Positions 49,099-61,609 of a stretch of DNA of 64,000 nt are shown here, piece by piece; positions within the stretch are counted from its first letter, which is position 1; the number at the start of each line of letters is the position of its first letter. The notes beneath the pieces are model-generated. The model saw only the letters and a list, made by a program, of their open reading frames with translations, searched no databases and was not told the origin of the DNA. The stretch spans positions 51,209,113 to 51,273,112 of the forward strand of contig NC_061866.1 in the NCBI RefSeq assembly GCF_907164915.1. Direction: 5' to 3'. The translations under genes and the position numbers were made by a program. The DNA is from Impatiens glandulifera. Its lineage: Eukaryota > Streptophyta > Magnoliopsida > Ericales > Balsaminaceae.

Positions 49099-50249
49099 TC
49101 CTAATCTTCTGGAGGCAGCTGCGGATGATTGCTTTTAGGAAAGCCATTAATGTGATTACCTATCTATCTACAGAATAGGTAGTGAGATTTTACTAGAGTA
49201 ACTTAAAATGCATTAAATGATTAGATATTATCCAACCTAGCAACTCAATGAGGTTTCAAATGACTTGAGAACTAAAATTCTCGAGGTGAAGAAAATACAT
49301 GGATTTGCATTATTCATAAGACTTAGGACTGATCTAGCATTGATTAGGCTGAGAATGCACCTGAGGAGAGATTTCTCATTTTTTTAAGGAGATTATTGAG
49401 TTGTTTGGTTTAGGGTTTAGATTTACTTCCCACCTAACAAAGCATGATCAAGATATTGATCTCTGTTTTATGAAGTTCTTCCCATTATATTGATGCAGAA
49501 CATTTTTTGATGGCTATCTTTAGTACTTGTTAAAGAGATTCTATAATCTTTAAATATGTTTTATCAATTCAAGTTTTTAATATTGAGAAAAAAGAACCTT
49601 GTGGCTTGGATGTATATAACAGGGATAATCATTTCTTTTTAAATTCATGAAAAACAAATGCCATAAGGATGCACTTCCTTCCTTAATAAATTGCATGTGT
49701 ATCCTAACAAAAGAAGAAATTGTTGGCACGATTGAAGCTGCACTATGTAGCGGAAGGACTACTTGAAAATAAATTTTGCTGAAATTCAACACTCATATCT
49801 TTATATTTTAATTAATCAAATCATTTCCTAAAACTGTTATTCTCATGGGTAATTTTGTTTACCATGCAATATGGTTGTATCTGAAACCTAGAAGTGGTGC
49901 TTCTTTCGAATAACCTCTAAATGTTGTGGTGTAGAACAAAATTATGCTCATTTAGAAATGAAGGTTAGACTAAAAAAAATTAGAAATGTATACATATTAA
50001 CAACCACAATTAACTTTGCTCATATGCCGTGAGTTGCTTTAAACAAAAATAGCCCTCTATAATTTATCAAGAAGAGAGAAGGCTAAACTGTTGTATATTT
50101 AATGTATGTTGTACAATGAATGACAAAGAATAATATACAAAAAAATCACACCATTTGAACCCAAAGGTCAACTTTAGAAGAAAAATGGGAAACAACAAGT
50201 TAAACACAATACAAAGAATCTTCATTCAAAAAGATATTTTATTCAGTGT
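49099..50249. other. Intergenic or intronic DNA, nothing recognised
   Basis: AT-rich with scattered short frames and no supported exon. It may be intron or 3' UTR of the preceding reading frame. Confidence 0.4.
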
Positions 50250-51165
50250 AACAGCCAATCTATGTTGGCGTGAGAACAAACATCTTAATTGTGTTGAGTT
50301 TAGAGACCAGGGTAAGGTTTCTTGGTAATCAATTCCATGAGACTGTGAGAAGCCCTTTGCAACCATTGGTGCCTTAATATTTTAATTGTTCTGTTTACTT
50401 TGTGTTTGACCTTGAATGTCTTTAACGTCTAGTGTAATTTCCCTTTTTCCTTTTGGTAGATCCCAAACGAACCACGTGTCAGTTTTATCCAGTGCTCAAA
50501 TTTCATCATTGATGTGGTGTTTCCATTTTTATCTAATTGAGTGTTAGCACATGTATTCAATCAAATGAGGCTATGCATGTTCCATATGTGGAGAACAACC
50601 TTTGATAAAAGCTGAAATTGAAAATTGGGTGCCTTGTGCATGCCCTAACTCCTTTTCACAATGCAATTAATATCTCCAGAGGATCAACTATTAGAAAACT
50701 TGAATCGTGATTTAGATCTGTACTTATATAATGTCTGTATGATCTAGATCACGCTCCAATTGTTGAACTATGCCAAGTGTGTTTAACATCTAGTGTAAAC
50801 ATGAGTAATTGGGGAGCTGAGTTTGATGTAGGAATAGGCTGGTATTCACTCAAATTCTCCCACTGAATATCATGCTTTGGGTACTATGATTGACTTTCAA
50901 AGAAGGTGACATGTATAGAAATATAGGTTTTCTTGATAATTTGGGAGAGCTGCATTTGTACCCTTGTTTGAGGAGAGCATAATCAAATTGATGATGCTGG
51001 AGGACAATACAATTAATGAGGTATGTGGCTATGAAAATGGCATCACCCAATTTATCTTTTTGGTGCATTCAAGGAAAACATTAGTGAACGAGTCACCTCA
51101 ATTTCACCGATCATATGTAAATGCTGTTGTGAGAGTGGATAGTACTAACAGCTGGATTCTAGGAT
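50250..51165 (-). pseudogene. Decayed Copia pol fragment
   Basis: Read on the minus strand, Copia pol signatures appear in correct order but in several frames with stops: VTRSLMFSLNAPK then GDAIFIATYLINC (end of integrase, about 51020-51125), later KTDTW-VWDLPKGK (about 50450-50490) and VAKGFSQSHGIDYQETL (about 50310-50360, start of reverse transcriptase). Large parts between are missing or unrecognisable. No LTRs were found next to it. This is an old relic unrelated in age to the young Copia element at 3-8 kb. Confidence 0.75.
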
Positions 51166-53200
51166 GCTTGTTTCTATAACTTTTTCACACTTAAAGGAAT
51201 TAAATAATGGTATCTTTCTGATACAATGTCACTTAGAAGATGCATTAATTAATTATTTATAGGTTTGGATGCGAAAATAAGCTTTCCAACAAGTTTTTCC
51301 GTAAAGATAATGCCAAAATTTGTTGATTCTCTTCCAAAAGGAGCAATTTCAACTTGATTCCCAACCAACACCTTCATTATAATTAGTTAAGTACAATTAA
51401 TTTAGACGAAGGATCATAATTTATGTCTCACCAACCAATGATGTATCAGTGGTCTTAATAATAGAGTGGATCATGTATAGATTAGCCTAATCCGGATCAG
51501 TACAACAAATTACACTTGTTTGTTAACTTGGGCCGGTTCAGATTTTGTCTAGACCTCTTTGTTAGGTAAGCCATGAATGAATTTGCATAGCCATTTAATG
51601 GGCCACCGTGGACATATTTTAAACCCTAAAATGACTTATTATACCATTTTGACTTACATGAAACTTTGGTAACCCACCGCCGTTGTAAAAGAGGGAGCGT
51701 GAAAGGCCTTGCAATTTGTCTTCAAAATATCTACATTTCTAAGTTCGCTTGACTTAAGTTTGATTTGATCCGACTTCTCCTTAAGAGGCGTGTGACAAGG
51801 GCACATTTCAAGAGGTTTGATACGTTTCTTGCTTGCAAATGTTTGTGTGTTTTTTTATAATCATTGTGGATCTTGTGTATGTCTGTCTTTATTTCTGCTA
51901 AATGAGAAGCTCTTGATTTTGGCCTGAAGCTATCAGATTATCGCCATTGAAATTGTGGTCTATTTTATTTTTTTCCTTTCAAGCACGTATGTTGTTGGAT
52001 CCAAAATGCCCACTTCTTCTTAGTTTATTTTGGACAGAAATTTACTTATGGAAAACTGTGGCATAACAATTGGACATTATAAAGTGGATTTATGATGGAT
52101 CATAATCCTTATTTGCTTGAAAGGACTTTGAACATGCACATTTCCTTAATGGCAGAGTTGCTTACTAGATATTTTCAAATCAATAATTTATAAAAGCCAA
52201 TAAATCCTCTGGCAATCCAGTTTTTGATTATTGTCTAAGGATTTACTTAAAACCATATCTGTTTGGTATTGGTTTTCTAGTTATATAATGTAATACATTA
52301 TTTTTTGTATGGTATTTGAATTTAGAGTGCTTGAACTCAAATGCAACTTAAAAGTTAAGTTCAAAGGCACCAACATGAAAATCTCTATTATGCAAGTTAA
52401 GTTGATTCATAGCCATCTTTCAGGTGTTTGGACTCTATATTGGCTATATTCTTCATCTCTAAGTTCTTTTCTTTTTATCCTTATCATACTGTTTCGTCAC
52501 TCCTTCTGCGACCATTCCTCATTGATTCATGTTTGATTTAATAGTTGATTCGTGGTCAATCATAAAAACTTCAGCTGAACATTAACCTACCGTCCCAATG
52601 TGATTGCATAGTACTTTTCTTATGTCTGGTCGATGGTTCATCTAATAATCAGCGTGGTCCTTGCTTTTAATACTACATGCTGGCTGATTGAGTGGAACCC
52701 TTTCTGTTTCTTATGTCTTATTGATGTCTCAAGAAAGTGTGGTAGTTACATAGCATTGGAAATGAAAACAACTAAGATAATTGTTCTTTCATTCTCTATG
52801 GACTTCAATTTGCAGTAATGCGGTCATAAAACAAGTAGTTGGTTTCATTCCCAGCATTCGTATAGGAAAAAATATATATTCTCTTCTGAATAGATGGTGT
52901 TGGTCCTGGAGAAAACGAAACATTGGATGGAATGAATAATGCTTCCTTCTCTGGCTTGGATTCCACGGGTTATGCTGAAAACAACAGAGAAGGCATAAGA
53001 GATGGAGCCAAACACAGTAGTTTTAAGCCTAGGCAACATAATTTATGCAAATTGCACCTTTCTATTGCTCCTCTGATTGTTGGATTTATCTATGTATGCT
53101 ATGTATGTTTTTTTTTGTTTTTTTCTTATCTTTTTTTGCCGTAGGTACTTCTAAGGTGGTAAACATTGTTTTCTCTTTTGATTTAAGCAGAAGCTTCTAA
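51166..53200. other. Sequence upstream of the MBD9-like gene
   Basis: No exon is firmly supported. An open stretch at about 52892-53040 (ENETLDGMNNASFSGLDSTG) is preceded by AATAG and could be an exon, but the usual MBD9 N-terminal domains are not seen. The codon just before the ATG at 53201 is a stop in the same frame. Confidence 0.4.
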
Positions 53201-56200
53201 ATGGCTGAGTGTGAAATGGTTGTCAGAAATCATTGCCCTCCTCCCGGGAAGCCCTTCAGTTCAAAGCTTCCTGCTCATGTCATTGGTGATGTTATTCAGG
53301 TTTGAACATTTTTCTTGAATCTTCCATATGAAAGAAAATATATAAATGACTAAAGTATTTACTCCTGGGTTTTAATGCATCTATTTTTTCCTCTTTATAC
53401 AGGTATACGAGCTTGTGCAGAATTTCTCTGAAATATTAGGTATTCAGGAGGCTCTATCATTTAAAAAATTCGAAGAGGAACTTACCGGTTCAGGGTTTGA
53501 TCTCAATGTGACTGAAGAAGTTAAAGTATCAACACGAGGATCGGATAACTCGAATGGCACACTTCTGTGTCATATTCATACACAACTTCTGAAATTACTA
53601 ATGCATGAGATGCAATTACCCATGAGAAAGAAAGGAACGGGACATGCAAAGGGATGCCAACTACATGTCCTTGTTAACGAGTTAACCTGGCCAGAAATGG
53701 CACGGAGATATGTCTTGGCACTTTTGTCCATTAAGAGGAGCCTTGCCTCTGTTGTGATGAATGACTCAGAGAAGTCCAAAGTTTTCCGTTGCTTGCAAGG
53801 CGATGGCAGAGCACTTCGTGGCTCCATCACTGGGGTTGCGGCGATTGTAGAAGATGCAAATGTAAGACTTGGTCTCACCCCTGATACTGCACTTGCTTAT
53901 TTAAGTATTGATCTGTCTGTAAAACAACTTAGTTTATCGTGCTTTCAAATATAGATGTGAAATATGATTTAGGACTCATTGATGATGATCCATCATAAGG
54001 GGCTTGTGCTGCTAGGGATAACTGAAAGCTAGGGAAGTATGATGAATAGCATCCCAATCGTACATTTGTTTCTTAGAAGTTTGTCTTTCCTAAGAGCTAT
54101 GGATTTATTCAGGGCAATTAGTGTGTCCCTTGTTGTGCTAAGATGTAGCTTTTGTAGTTAATTTAAGACTCATGCTTTATGATGTTATAGAGTGTTGCAC
54201 TTCCTCCTAAGTGCATGGGAGAAAATCTGATGCATTTGAATATGTGATTATTTCTTGTGTGTTGACCTAGTTATATTATATAATAATCAGTATTTGACCT
54301 CGCTCTAATGAATGTTGCTGATTGAGTTAACTAATTGTTTAATATGAGTCAATGTAGTGTAGTTCAGTGATTAGAGTGATTATTTTCTAGGCGGAGGTTG
54401 AATGTTCAACCCCTACTTGGCATGCTTCTCCCTTAAAAAATCTTTAATATGAGAGGGGTGGGGAGGTTGGAGTTTAAGACTCATGATATACAGATGTTGC
54501 GGATATGCCTATTCAGTATAGGTCAATGTAGAGGCCTATCTCCTCTTCTAGCCTAGCGGCAACAAGAGGAGGATATCCCCAGCCTCCCTGAGGTCCTGGG
54601 TTCGAGCCCGTCAGGCGGCAAGTTCTGTGCGTGGTTAAATGGTTAAGTATGTTTACGGACTATGTGCTTAACCTTAACCTGCGGGGTTTAGTCGCACTTC
54701 AAAGGAGAAGCGAAACCCAACACTCTCAAAAATAAAATAAAATGTATAGGCCTAAGAAATCCCCTTCGCAAGTAATTGAAGATAGGAATTTGGTACTTCC
54801 TCTGTTTGTTTGGTGAAAATGTAACTGTCCGATGGACATAAATTACAACTTCTACTTTTCAATTATTAACATAGTATTCCAGAAACACCTAATTATAAAA
54901 CTATGAATTAGTTGCAATATGTTTAATTAGGGATGATAAACAGATTTTTATGGCTTTGCAGTTTTCTTCCAAAATCTCATTTATATTAAATCTTGATTTA
55001 CAAGTTCCAGTTTTGATTCCTTTCTTATTGGTCATAACACTTATGACTATCTAGGGGGTTTACCTTCTTTTAACTTGCATAAGTCTTGATTTCAGTGTGT
55101 TATTAAATAATGCAATCCATTGTTGATGTTTCTATTCCATGTGGGTATCCCTGAAGTAATGTTCTGACATCTAAGAACAAAGAAACCTATTTTGTGCCTT
55201 GCATTTCATGGTGATTTTTTTATAATTATCAAAAGGCGTATTGCTCCGAAAGTTCACTTGTTTCGGTTAATTTTGGTGTATCAAATTGTAGACTTCCAAA
55301 ATATAACATCAGAAATTGGTTGTTGTTATTAGCATGATTTGATTCTTGTTATGGAGCATTTATGATTTAGTCAACACATTAAGACAAGACTTTTGTTTCT
55401 TCAGGTGCTTGTGGAGGCTATAAAGAGTGTTTTTGGTTCTTTGGACACAGAAAATAATATTCAACATGTACATAGAGGTAGTTCTAGTACAACAGATGCT
55501 GAAATTTTAAGCTGGTCCCAAGAGTTGGAACCTGTTAGAAAATTGCCCACTAATGTGGGGTCTAAAATCAGGGGCTGTATCCGTAAAGCTTTGGAGAAAG
55601 GACCCCCGCTATGGGCAAAAGAAATCCTTGATGTCTCCATCAGTGAGGATATTTATAAAGGCAATGCATCTGGGCCCACAAAGGTGATATTTTCTGAACC
55701 TAGTGAGTAAATTGTGGTAATATGTATTTGAATGCCAAGACATTACTGATGATCTCATTTATGAAATGGTATATTTATCTCTTGTTGAAAATATATATGG
55801 ATTTAAGTTTCATATGGATCTCATAATTTGATTGATATTCGTTTTCTTGTATCAGACAATTATTGATTTAGTTTACTGTTATAATGTTTATGTGTTTGGG
55901 GTCCTAAGAGGTACAAGCTTTTTTCTAATATATATATACCTTGCAAATGCTGAGATATAATCTGATGCCTTGGACTCAATATATCATGTTATGTATTTCT
56001 CTTTTCTTTTTAATCGATAATCTATGGAAGTGACAGTGACAGTAAAGCTCCAGGTTATGATGAATGGTCAATGGTGAATCTGAATTGGTTATACCACTGT
56101 GAAAAGAAAGAGAGAGTTACTTTTCATTGTCATCTACTATAGAATTTTTAGGCAACCGCCTCTTATTCTTGTCTATTTCTTGATTTCATATATTCCATTC

Positions 56201-59200
56201 TAAGCCAACCAACCTTTTATGTGACAGAAACGTGTGATTTTAGTTCTTGATAAGTTGTGCGGCAAAAATTTGAATCAACAGCCTGATAAGGAGAGAATCA
56301 ATAAGAAGTCCCTGTTACAATCAAACGTTATTATGAGGCGTTGCCATTTTGCACTACGTTGTTCCCTTGCTGACGACCGAAAGAAGGTTCTGTGCAACTT
56401 GCTCAGTGTGCAACTTCTTAAGTTTGTTGAAAATACTGTAGAAGGGATCCTTGAATCTCCAGTAAAGATGTCACATCCTCTAGATTTCAAGACTATTGAT
56501 GTGCGACTGGAAGTTGGGGCCTATGGCACATCTTATGAGGCTTTTCTTGATGACGTTCGCCAGGTGTGATTTCCAGCAAGTTTTTGTCTAGATTTCTGCA
56601 TACTTGCATTGTTTTCCATAATTCTTATCCAGTTTCTTTATTAATATTGGTTCATCTCTTTTAAGATGATTTTACATTTGCACCTGTGAACAAATATGTA
56701 GTCCATGGATTTTATAAATGGGGATTTTGCAATCATTTTTGTTATGTCCTTTATACGTGTTTTGCTCATCTGATGCAATGAAGTAGACTGCAGGATAATG
56801 AACTAACTCAATAAAGCTTCTAACTATTACAGAATCCTGGATATAGTAATGATTAAAAGAAGTTGCAGATTAGGCATACATGTGCAAAATCTACTCTGGA
56901 CTGTTGTGAGCTAATGCAATTCTATTATGTTTTTTAGTTTGACATGCCTGCATCGTATAGTTAATATTGCAGCCTTCTGTACTATTAGGATTTTATTTAA
57001 TACTTTATCATATTCCCACATGACTACCTTTTTTACTACAATTTGTAGTTAGGATGCAATTTTGCTTCTATTGTGATAGTTACTATATTCCTCTTAATTG
57101 TAGATGTCCAGGGCCTTGAATTTGCTAGATTTGAATCAAATATTTTTATCTTTTTTATTTTTCATCTCTTTATGACAATCTATTTTTCCTGCCATGTTCA
57201 GTGTAAACTTTGTTGCGGATTACTATCTAACTGTAAGGTTACTCACTTGCAGGTATGGGCCAACTTGCGCGTTGTGTATGCCAATAAGCCTGAACTGGTC
57301 CAGTTGGCCGATAAATTATCTGACAAATTCGAACGTCATTATGAAAAAGAGGTAGGCATTCTCTTTTAAACCCATCTTCCAGGAGGAAGAGAACTTATCA
57401 CTTCTTTTGCCCAAATCACAATATTTTGTGTAGAATTTAGTTGAATGCAATATTCATTTACTTCTAGCACTGTCAATTGAATAAGATAGAAATCGATGCT
57501 AAGAGGAATTTTTGTTTCATAAAATAAAGAAAGTATGAAGTGGGGAACTGAGAATTAAAACAGTATTATCTTAAAGGAATGCATTTTTTGGTGGAATATA
57601 ATTATTGAGATTCAAGCATCCTTGTCGCTAAACTGCTTGTTGTTCTATTGCTGTGATTTTTGTTTCTTCATGTCCTATTAACAGTTTTCTTTGTATTGTA
57701 GGTCAAAAGTCTATTCCAAAAATATGGTGAATATGCTGAATCGGATTACACCAGATTGAATAAGGAAATAGATGATATTCTTACATCATCAAGGGAACTT
57801 CCAAAATTCCCATGGAAAGATGACTCATGCAAAGTATGTGGTATTGATAAGGACAATAAGTATGTTCTACTGTGTGATAGATGTGATGAAGGATATCATA
57901 CTTATTGTCTGGAACCGCCTCTAAAAAGAGTCCCAGAAGAAGACTGGTTCTGTGCTCGCTGTGTGGAGACTATTGAAGAAAGTGCAGAAACAACTGATGA
58001 TGCACTGCTTCTTGATGTCTTTAAGGAACTTAAGCCTTTGGCTGCCACAATGACACAAAAGGAATACTGGGAATGGAGCTTAGATGAGGTAATTTCTTTG
58101 TCATATTATTAATGCTTCTGTGATTGAATAGTGATTGGATGTGATGTGATGTTATGCATAAATGTGGATATTTGGTAAGAGATAATCATGCTAAAACTAA
58201 AGAGATATTTTATTAAGAAAACTGACTTGTATAGTAAATGATTTATTTATTTTCTTAATTAACCCAAATAATAGTGTCTCCTCGCCACACTTCATTTAGA
58301 AATATCTAAAATGTTTGTTGGTGATTATTGTTCACCAACTAATTAATACACACTTGTACATTTTTTTTACTGTACTTGTAAAATAATTAACCCTAATTCA
58401 TAATTAAACCCCTTGTCATTAAGTTAATAAATATTAGACTCCTTATTTTATATCTTTACTTTTTACATAGGTCAACTTTAATTATATGACTAGTGCAAAA
58501 TAAGTTTGTGCACGTAAAACTCACTTTTGTATAATAACAACCCATGAAATAATTCCATATCCTTTTTTCTTTGGTGGTTGAACTCAGAGAGTGTTTCTGC
58601 TCAAGTTTCTTTGTGGTGAAGCGTTAAATTCATCTGTCATACGTAAACATCTGAAACCCAACGAATTGTCCTTAAGGAAAGAATGTTTAGGTGCTGATTC
58701 TTCTGGAAGATTGTATTGGATACTGTCTGAGCCAAATAAACTTCCATTCTTGATTGTTTACCAGACATTAACATTTCCCGAGGGGTTCCAAATGGAAACA
58801 GACTCAGTTGAAGAAAATATGAACAATCAGAGTTCTGTGTCATGTCCATGGGTGTCATATCAATTGGAAGAAGAAATAGAAGAATTGTTGGAATGGTTTA
58901 ACGAGCAAGATGAAGGAGAAAGTCTGTTGAAAGAATTAATTCTCGACTGGAAAAAATCAAACTTGCACAATCCTAAGAATAATGAAAATGAAGGGAAAAA
59001 ATTGTTATATGAAAGAAGAAATAACTTCTTGGGTATGAAGGCATCTTCCTTGTTAGCTGCTAGATGTTCTCTACCCTATGGTTTAGAAACAACTGAAAGT
59101 GACAATGAAAAAGTGTCCAACGGTAAGGAGCCCAGTTCTTCAATTGCACACGAGGGGCGAAAGGAGTTCTTGGAGATTGCATTGAAGCCAAAATTTGACA

Positions 59201-59658
59201 AGGCTACTACATTTTTAATGCAACTGAAGATTAATATATTGGATATAGAGACTGCACTTCCCGAGGGTGCTCTAATCAGATCAAAGTCTCAGATGGAGAA
59301 AAGACGAGCATGGCGTGCTTTTGTTAGATCTGCTGCTAGAATACATCAGGTTCCACTTCTTCCTCATTTTTGCACGTGGTTTTAATATTATTGATGAATT
59401 TGTTGTTAAGAAAAACTAATTTTACTTGTTTTATGTTATCAGACAATCCAAGCAGTCATAGTATTAGAAGACATGATCAAAATAGATTACTTGAAGAATT
59501 GGTGGTGCTACTGGTCATCTCTGTCGACGGCTGTTAAAACACCAACGTTGTCTGCTCTTGCCATGCGCGTATATTCCCTAGACGCGGCAATTGAGTATGA
59601 GAAGGAATGTGGGCCAGATAATCTTAAGAAGGGAGGAAAAGGAATACTACATATCTGA
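53201..59658 (+). CDS. MBD9-like chromatin protein, C-terminal half only
   Basis: Eight in-frame exons: 53201-53299, 53403-53861, 55405-55683, 56228-56563, 57253-57351, 57702-58088, 58588-59349, 59443-59658 (2,637 nt, 878 residues). MBD9 reads chromatin and helps SWR1 deposit H2A.Z in plants. Here: a DDT-like module (NHCPPPGKPF, LPAHVIGDVIQVYELVQNF; about 10-60), WHIM-like helices (VNELTWPEMARRYVLALLSI), a bromodomain-like region (about 340-420, HPLDFKTIDVRLEVGAYG), a C4HC3 PHD finger (467-511, CKVCGIDKDNKYVLLCDRC), GADSSGRLYW, and a conserved C-terminal block (RRAWRAFVRSAARI, NWWCYWSSLS). Full MBD9 proteins exceed 2,000 residues. The N-terminal PHD, MBD and FYR regions and a C-terminal zinc segment are absent, and the tail is short. 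No exon carries a stop or shift, so it may be expressed or be a recent partial duplicate. The true start is uncertain. Confidence 0.8.
54338..54453 (+). mobile_element. Short tRNA-derived SINE with 11-bp target duplication
   Basis: A 94-bp insert (54349-54442) is flanked by perfect TTTAATATGAG copies (54338-54348 and 54443-54453). It contains an A-box-like TAGTTCAGTGATTAGAG and a B-box-like GGTTGAATGTTCAACCCC and ends in an A-rich tail. It lies in the MBD9-like intron between exons 2 and 3, same strand. Confidence 0.75.
54525..54754 (+). mobile_element. tRNA-derived SINE, about 200 bp
   Basis: The insert 54539-54740 is flanked by AATGTAGAGGCCTA and AATGTATAGGCCTA (14 bp, one mismatch). It has an A-box (TAGCCTAGCGG) about 45 bases before a B-box (GGTTCGAGCCC), a unique body containing GTGCGTGGTTAAATGGTTAA, and an A-rich tail (AAAAATAAAATAA). 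It sits 85 bases after the shorter SINE in the same intron. Confidence 0.85.
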
Positions 59659-59850
59659 AATCTCCTTCAAAATTTTCTTTCATTTACTGATATCATGTTA
59701 TTGGGATGACTTTCTAGACCTTTGAATTGTAGTGACAAAAAGATTTACTATAAATTTATTGTGAAAAGATTGTTCTTATACAAGGATTTTGGGATTTTGT
59801 ATGTTCTTACTTTTTACTTGTTATTAAATATTCTATTACATCAAAAGGTA

Positions 59851-59975
59851 GATATTCTCGGCCTCCGGGTTGGGTTTAAGCCCGTTAGACGGCAAGTTCT
59901 GCATCTGGTTCATGTTTAAGTGTGTTTACGGGCTATGTACTTAACTCGCGGTCCCGTTGAATTCAAAAATATAAA
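59851..59975 (+). mobile_element. 5'-truncated copy of the 54.5-kb SINE
   Basis: GGCCTCCGGGTTGGGTTTAA, then CGGCAAGTTCTG, GTGTTTACGGGCTATGTACT and an A-rich end align in order with the SINE at 54539-54740. The A-box part is missing and a stretch near the 3' end is deleted. It is older than the intronic copy, judging by its divergence. Confidence 0.75.
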
Positions 59976-60372
59976 TGTCTATTAGATTTGAATCTTCTGT
60001 TCACAATATTTGCTTTGCCCGACTCCGAACAAATGATATATTTTTAATCGTTCTTTTTGTTTCTTTATATTTGATAGAGATTACGTGTCAAAAATTAATT
60101 TTAATTACTATTCAAATTTTATTTTATTTTTAATATTAATAAAGAGTCCCACACCTTTAATTCTTCTTTAATATTAATAAAGATATTAAAAAATATTAGC
60201 AACATAATCATCATCATAAAGTATTAACAACAAAACACCTGACAAACTAAAAAAATTACAAATTAAAAGAATTTAAAAAGTATTTGAATATCATAAAATT
60301 TGATAATGTAAAGCTTAAACATGAATAAATGATTAATCTTGTTTACAAATGAGTCACATTCAACCCTATATA

Positions 60373-60456
60373 AACAACTCTGCAATTTGTTCCTCTATTG
60401 ACATTGAAATCAATGAATTTGTTTTCTGTTATTCACCTGAATTTACGGCCCTGTAG
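60373..60456 (+). pseudogene. Broken second copy of part of the 48.6-kb exon
   Basis: The frame NNSAICSSIDIEINEFVFCY matches NNSEISSSIYIHINEAVFCS of the 48,580-49,098 frame at 13 of 20 positions, then both reach a T-A pair before this copy stops at TAG (60454-60456). DNA similarity extends along the same ~85 bases. The two copies flank the MBD9-like gene in the same orientation, so a segment may have been duplicated in tandem. Confidence 0.65.
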
Positions 60457-61028
60457 TTGTAGGCAACATAACAACTCTTAAATCAAAGATTTTGATCATT
60501 TCAAATATTATAAAATTAAGAGTAATAATAAAGAACGGAAATTTTGTGTTATGAATAGTGTTGGAAACGACGTGGTAATCTTGAAATCTAACCGTAAAGA
60601 AAAATTTCATTTTTCAATTCCAATCAAAATCTGTCACATAATTCCGACACAAAATTTCGTTTTATACTGTTGCTCTAAAATTAATTTAGTGTATTTAAAA
60701 ATTTTAAGTACTCATTTTATTAAATAAACCAGTGATAATAATATATTAATTTTAATCTTAATCTTAATAAATTCTATAAAAATTATAAAAACAAAGTGTT
60801 ATTGAAGTAGATTTGCTGAAAAAAATATAAATAAAAAATGTATATACTTATATTAATTCATTTAAATTGATGTACTATTAAAAATAGATTGATTTAACCA
60901 TTCACCTAATTTAATGGGGAAATTTGAGGAAATGACCCCAAAATAAGGCCAAATAGCCGATGGTGCGGGGGGATAATTTTTATAGCGCTGGTGACCCCCA
61001 AACAATTTTCTGCCGAAAATACCCCCGT

Positions 61029-61436
61029 TGCGTCACGCACCCTCCCGTTGCGTGACGCATCTGAGGGCATTGTGAAAAGTCCACAATGCCCTTACTATAT
61101 AATAAAAAAAATCTCAGTTCTTTTCATTCTTTCTTTCTTCTTCTCTTTCTTCACTTCCCTTCTCCTCCTTCTCTCTAAAAAACCCAACCACCGACCGACG
61201 AAGACGACAGCGGAATCCTCTCTTCCTTCACAATGTCTCTTTCTGCTGCTACAGGTATTCTTCTCCTTCTTCATTTATCTCTTGGATTGCTTTGTTTGTT
61301 AGGGTGTAGTGATTAGGGAATGAGTAGGTGGAATGCCACCGTCGCGGCGGAAACTGGGTGCGTAACGCAGTTGCGTCACGTAGTTGCGTAACGCAGTTGC
61401 GTCACGTAGTTGCGTTACGCAGATGCGTAACGCACC
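61029..61436 (+). repeat. Palindromic 11-mers TGCGTNACGCA, eight copies in two sets
   Basis: Set one: starts at 61029 and 61049. Set two: starts at 61359, 61372, 61385, 61398, 61411 and 61424, spaced exactly 13 bases. Centre bases vary (C, G, A, T) while the arms TGCGT and ACGCA hold, except that the second and fourth of set two end ACGTA. They flank the first leader exon. Function is unknown; a bound protein dimer is a natural guess. Confidence 0.9.
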
Positions 61437-61609
61437 CCAGACCATTTATAACTATTACTTGCATTTCATTGTTACGGTGTCTCTCGATTGATACTATAAT
61501 TTTTTCAATTGCAGCTGAAGTATTTGCTGACGTATTTGTTGTGTACAATTGAGAGTGGCAAATTGCAGCCAATGGTACCAGGTCTTTCTCTGCACAATCA
61601 TGCAAAACC
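61233..61609 (+). pseudogene. Broken N-terminal part of the MULE transposase
   Basis: An ATG at 61233 opens a 22-base exon (to 61254), which splices to 61515 and reads MSLSAATAEVFADVFVVYN, then TGA at 61550-61552. The frame then continues openly (EWQIAANGTRSFSAQS) into the main transposase frame at 61610. Other plant MULE proteins begin with a similar short block where Gly is common at this place, so the TGA looks like a single-base nonsense change. It removes about 40 N-terminal residues from the product. Confidence 0.6.

Larger units (their letters stand above)
59659..60915. other. 3' side of the MBD9-like gene and spacer
   Basis: Contains the 3' UTR, a SINE fragment and a broken gene copy (both listed separately). 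The rest is AT-rich without exons. Confidence 0.5.
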
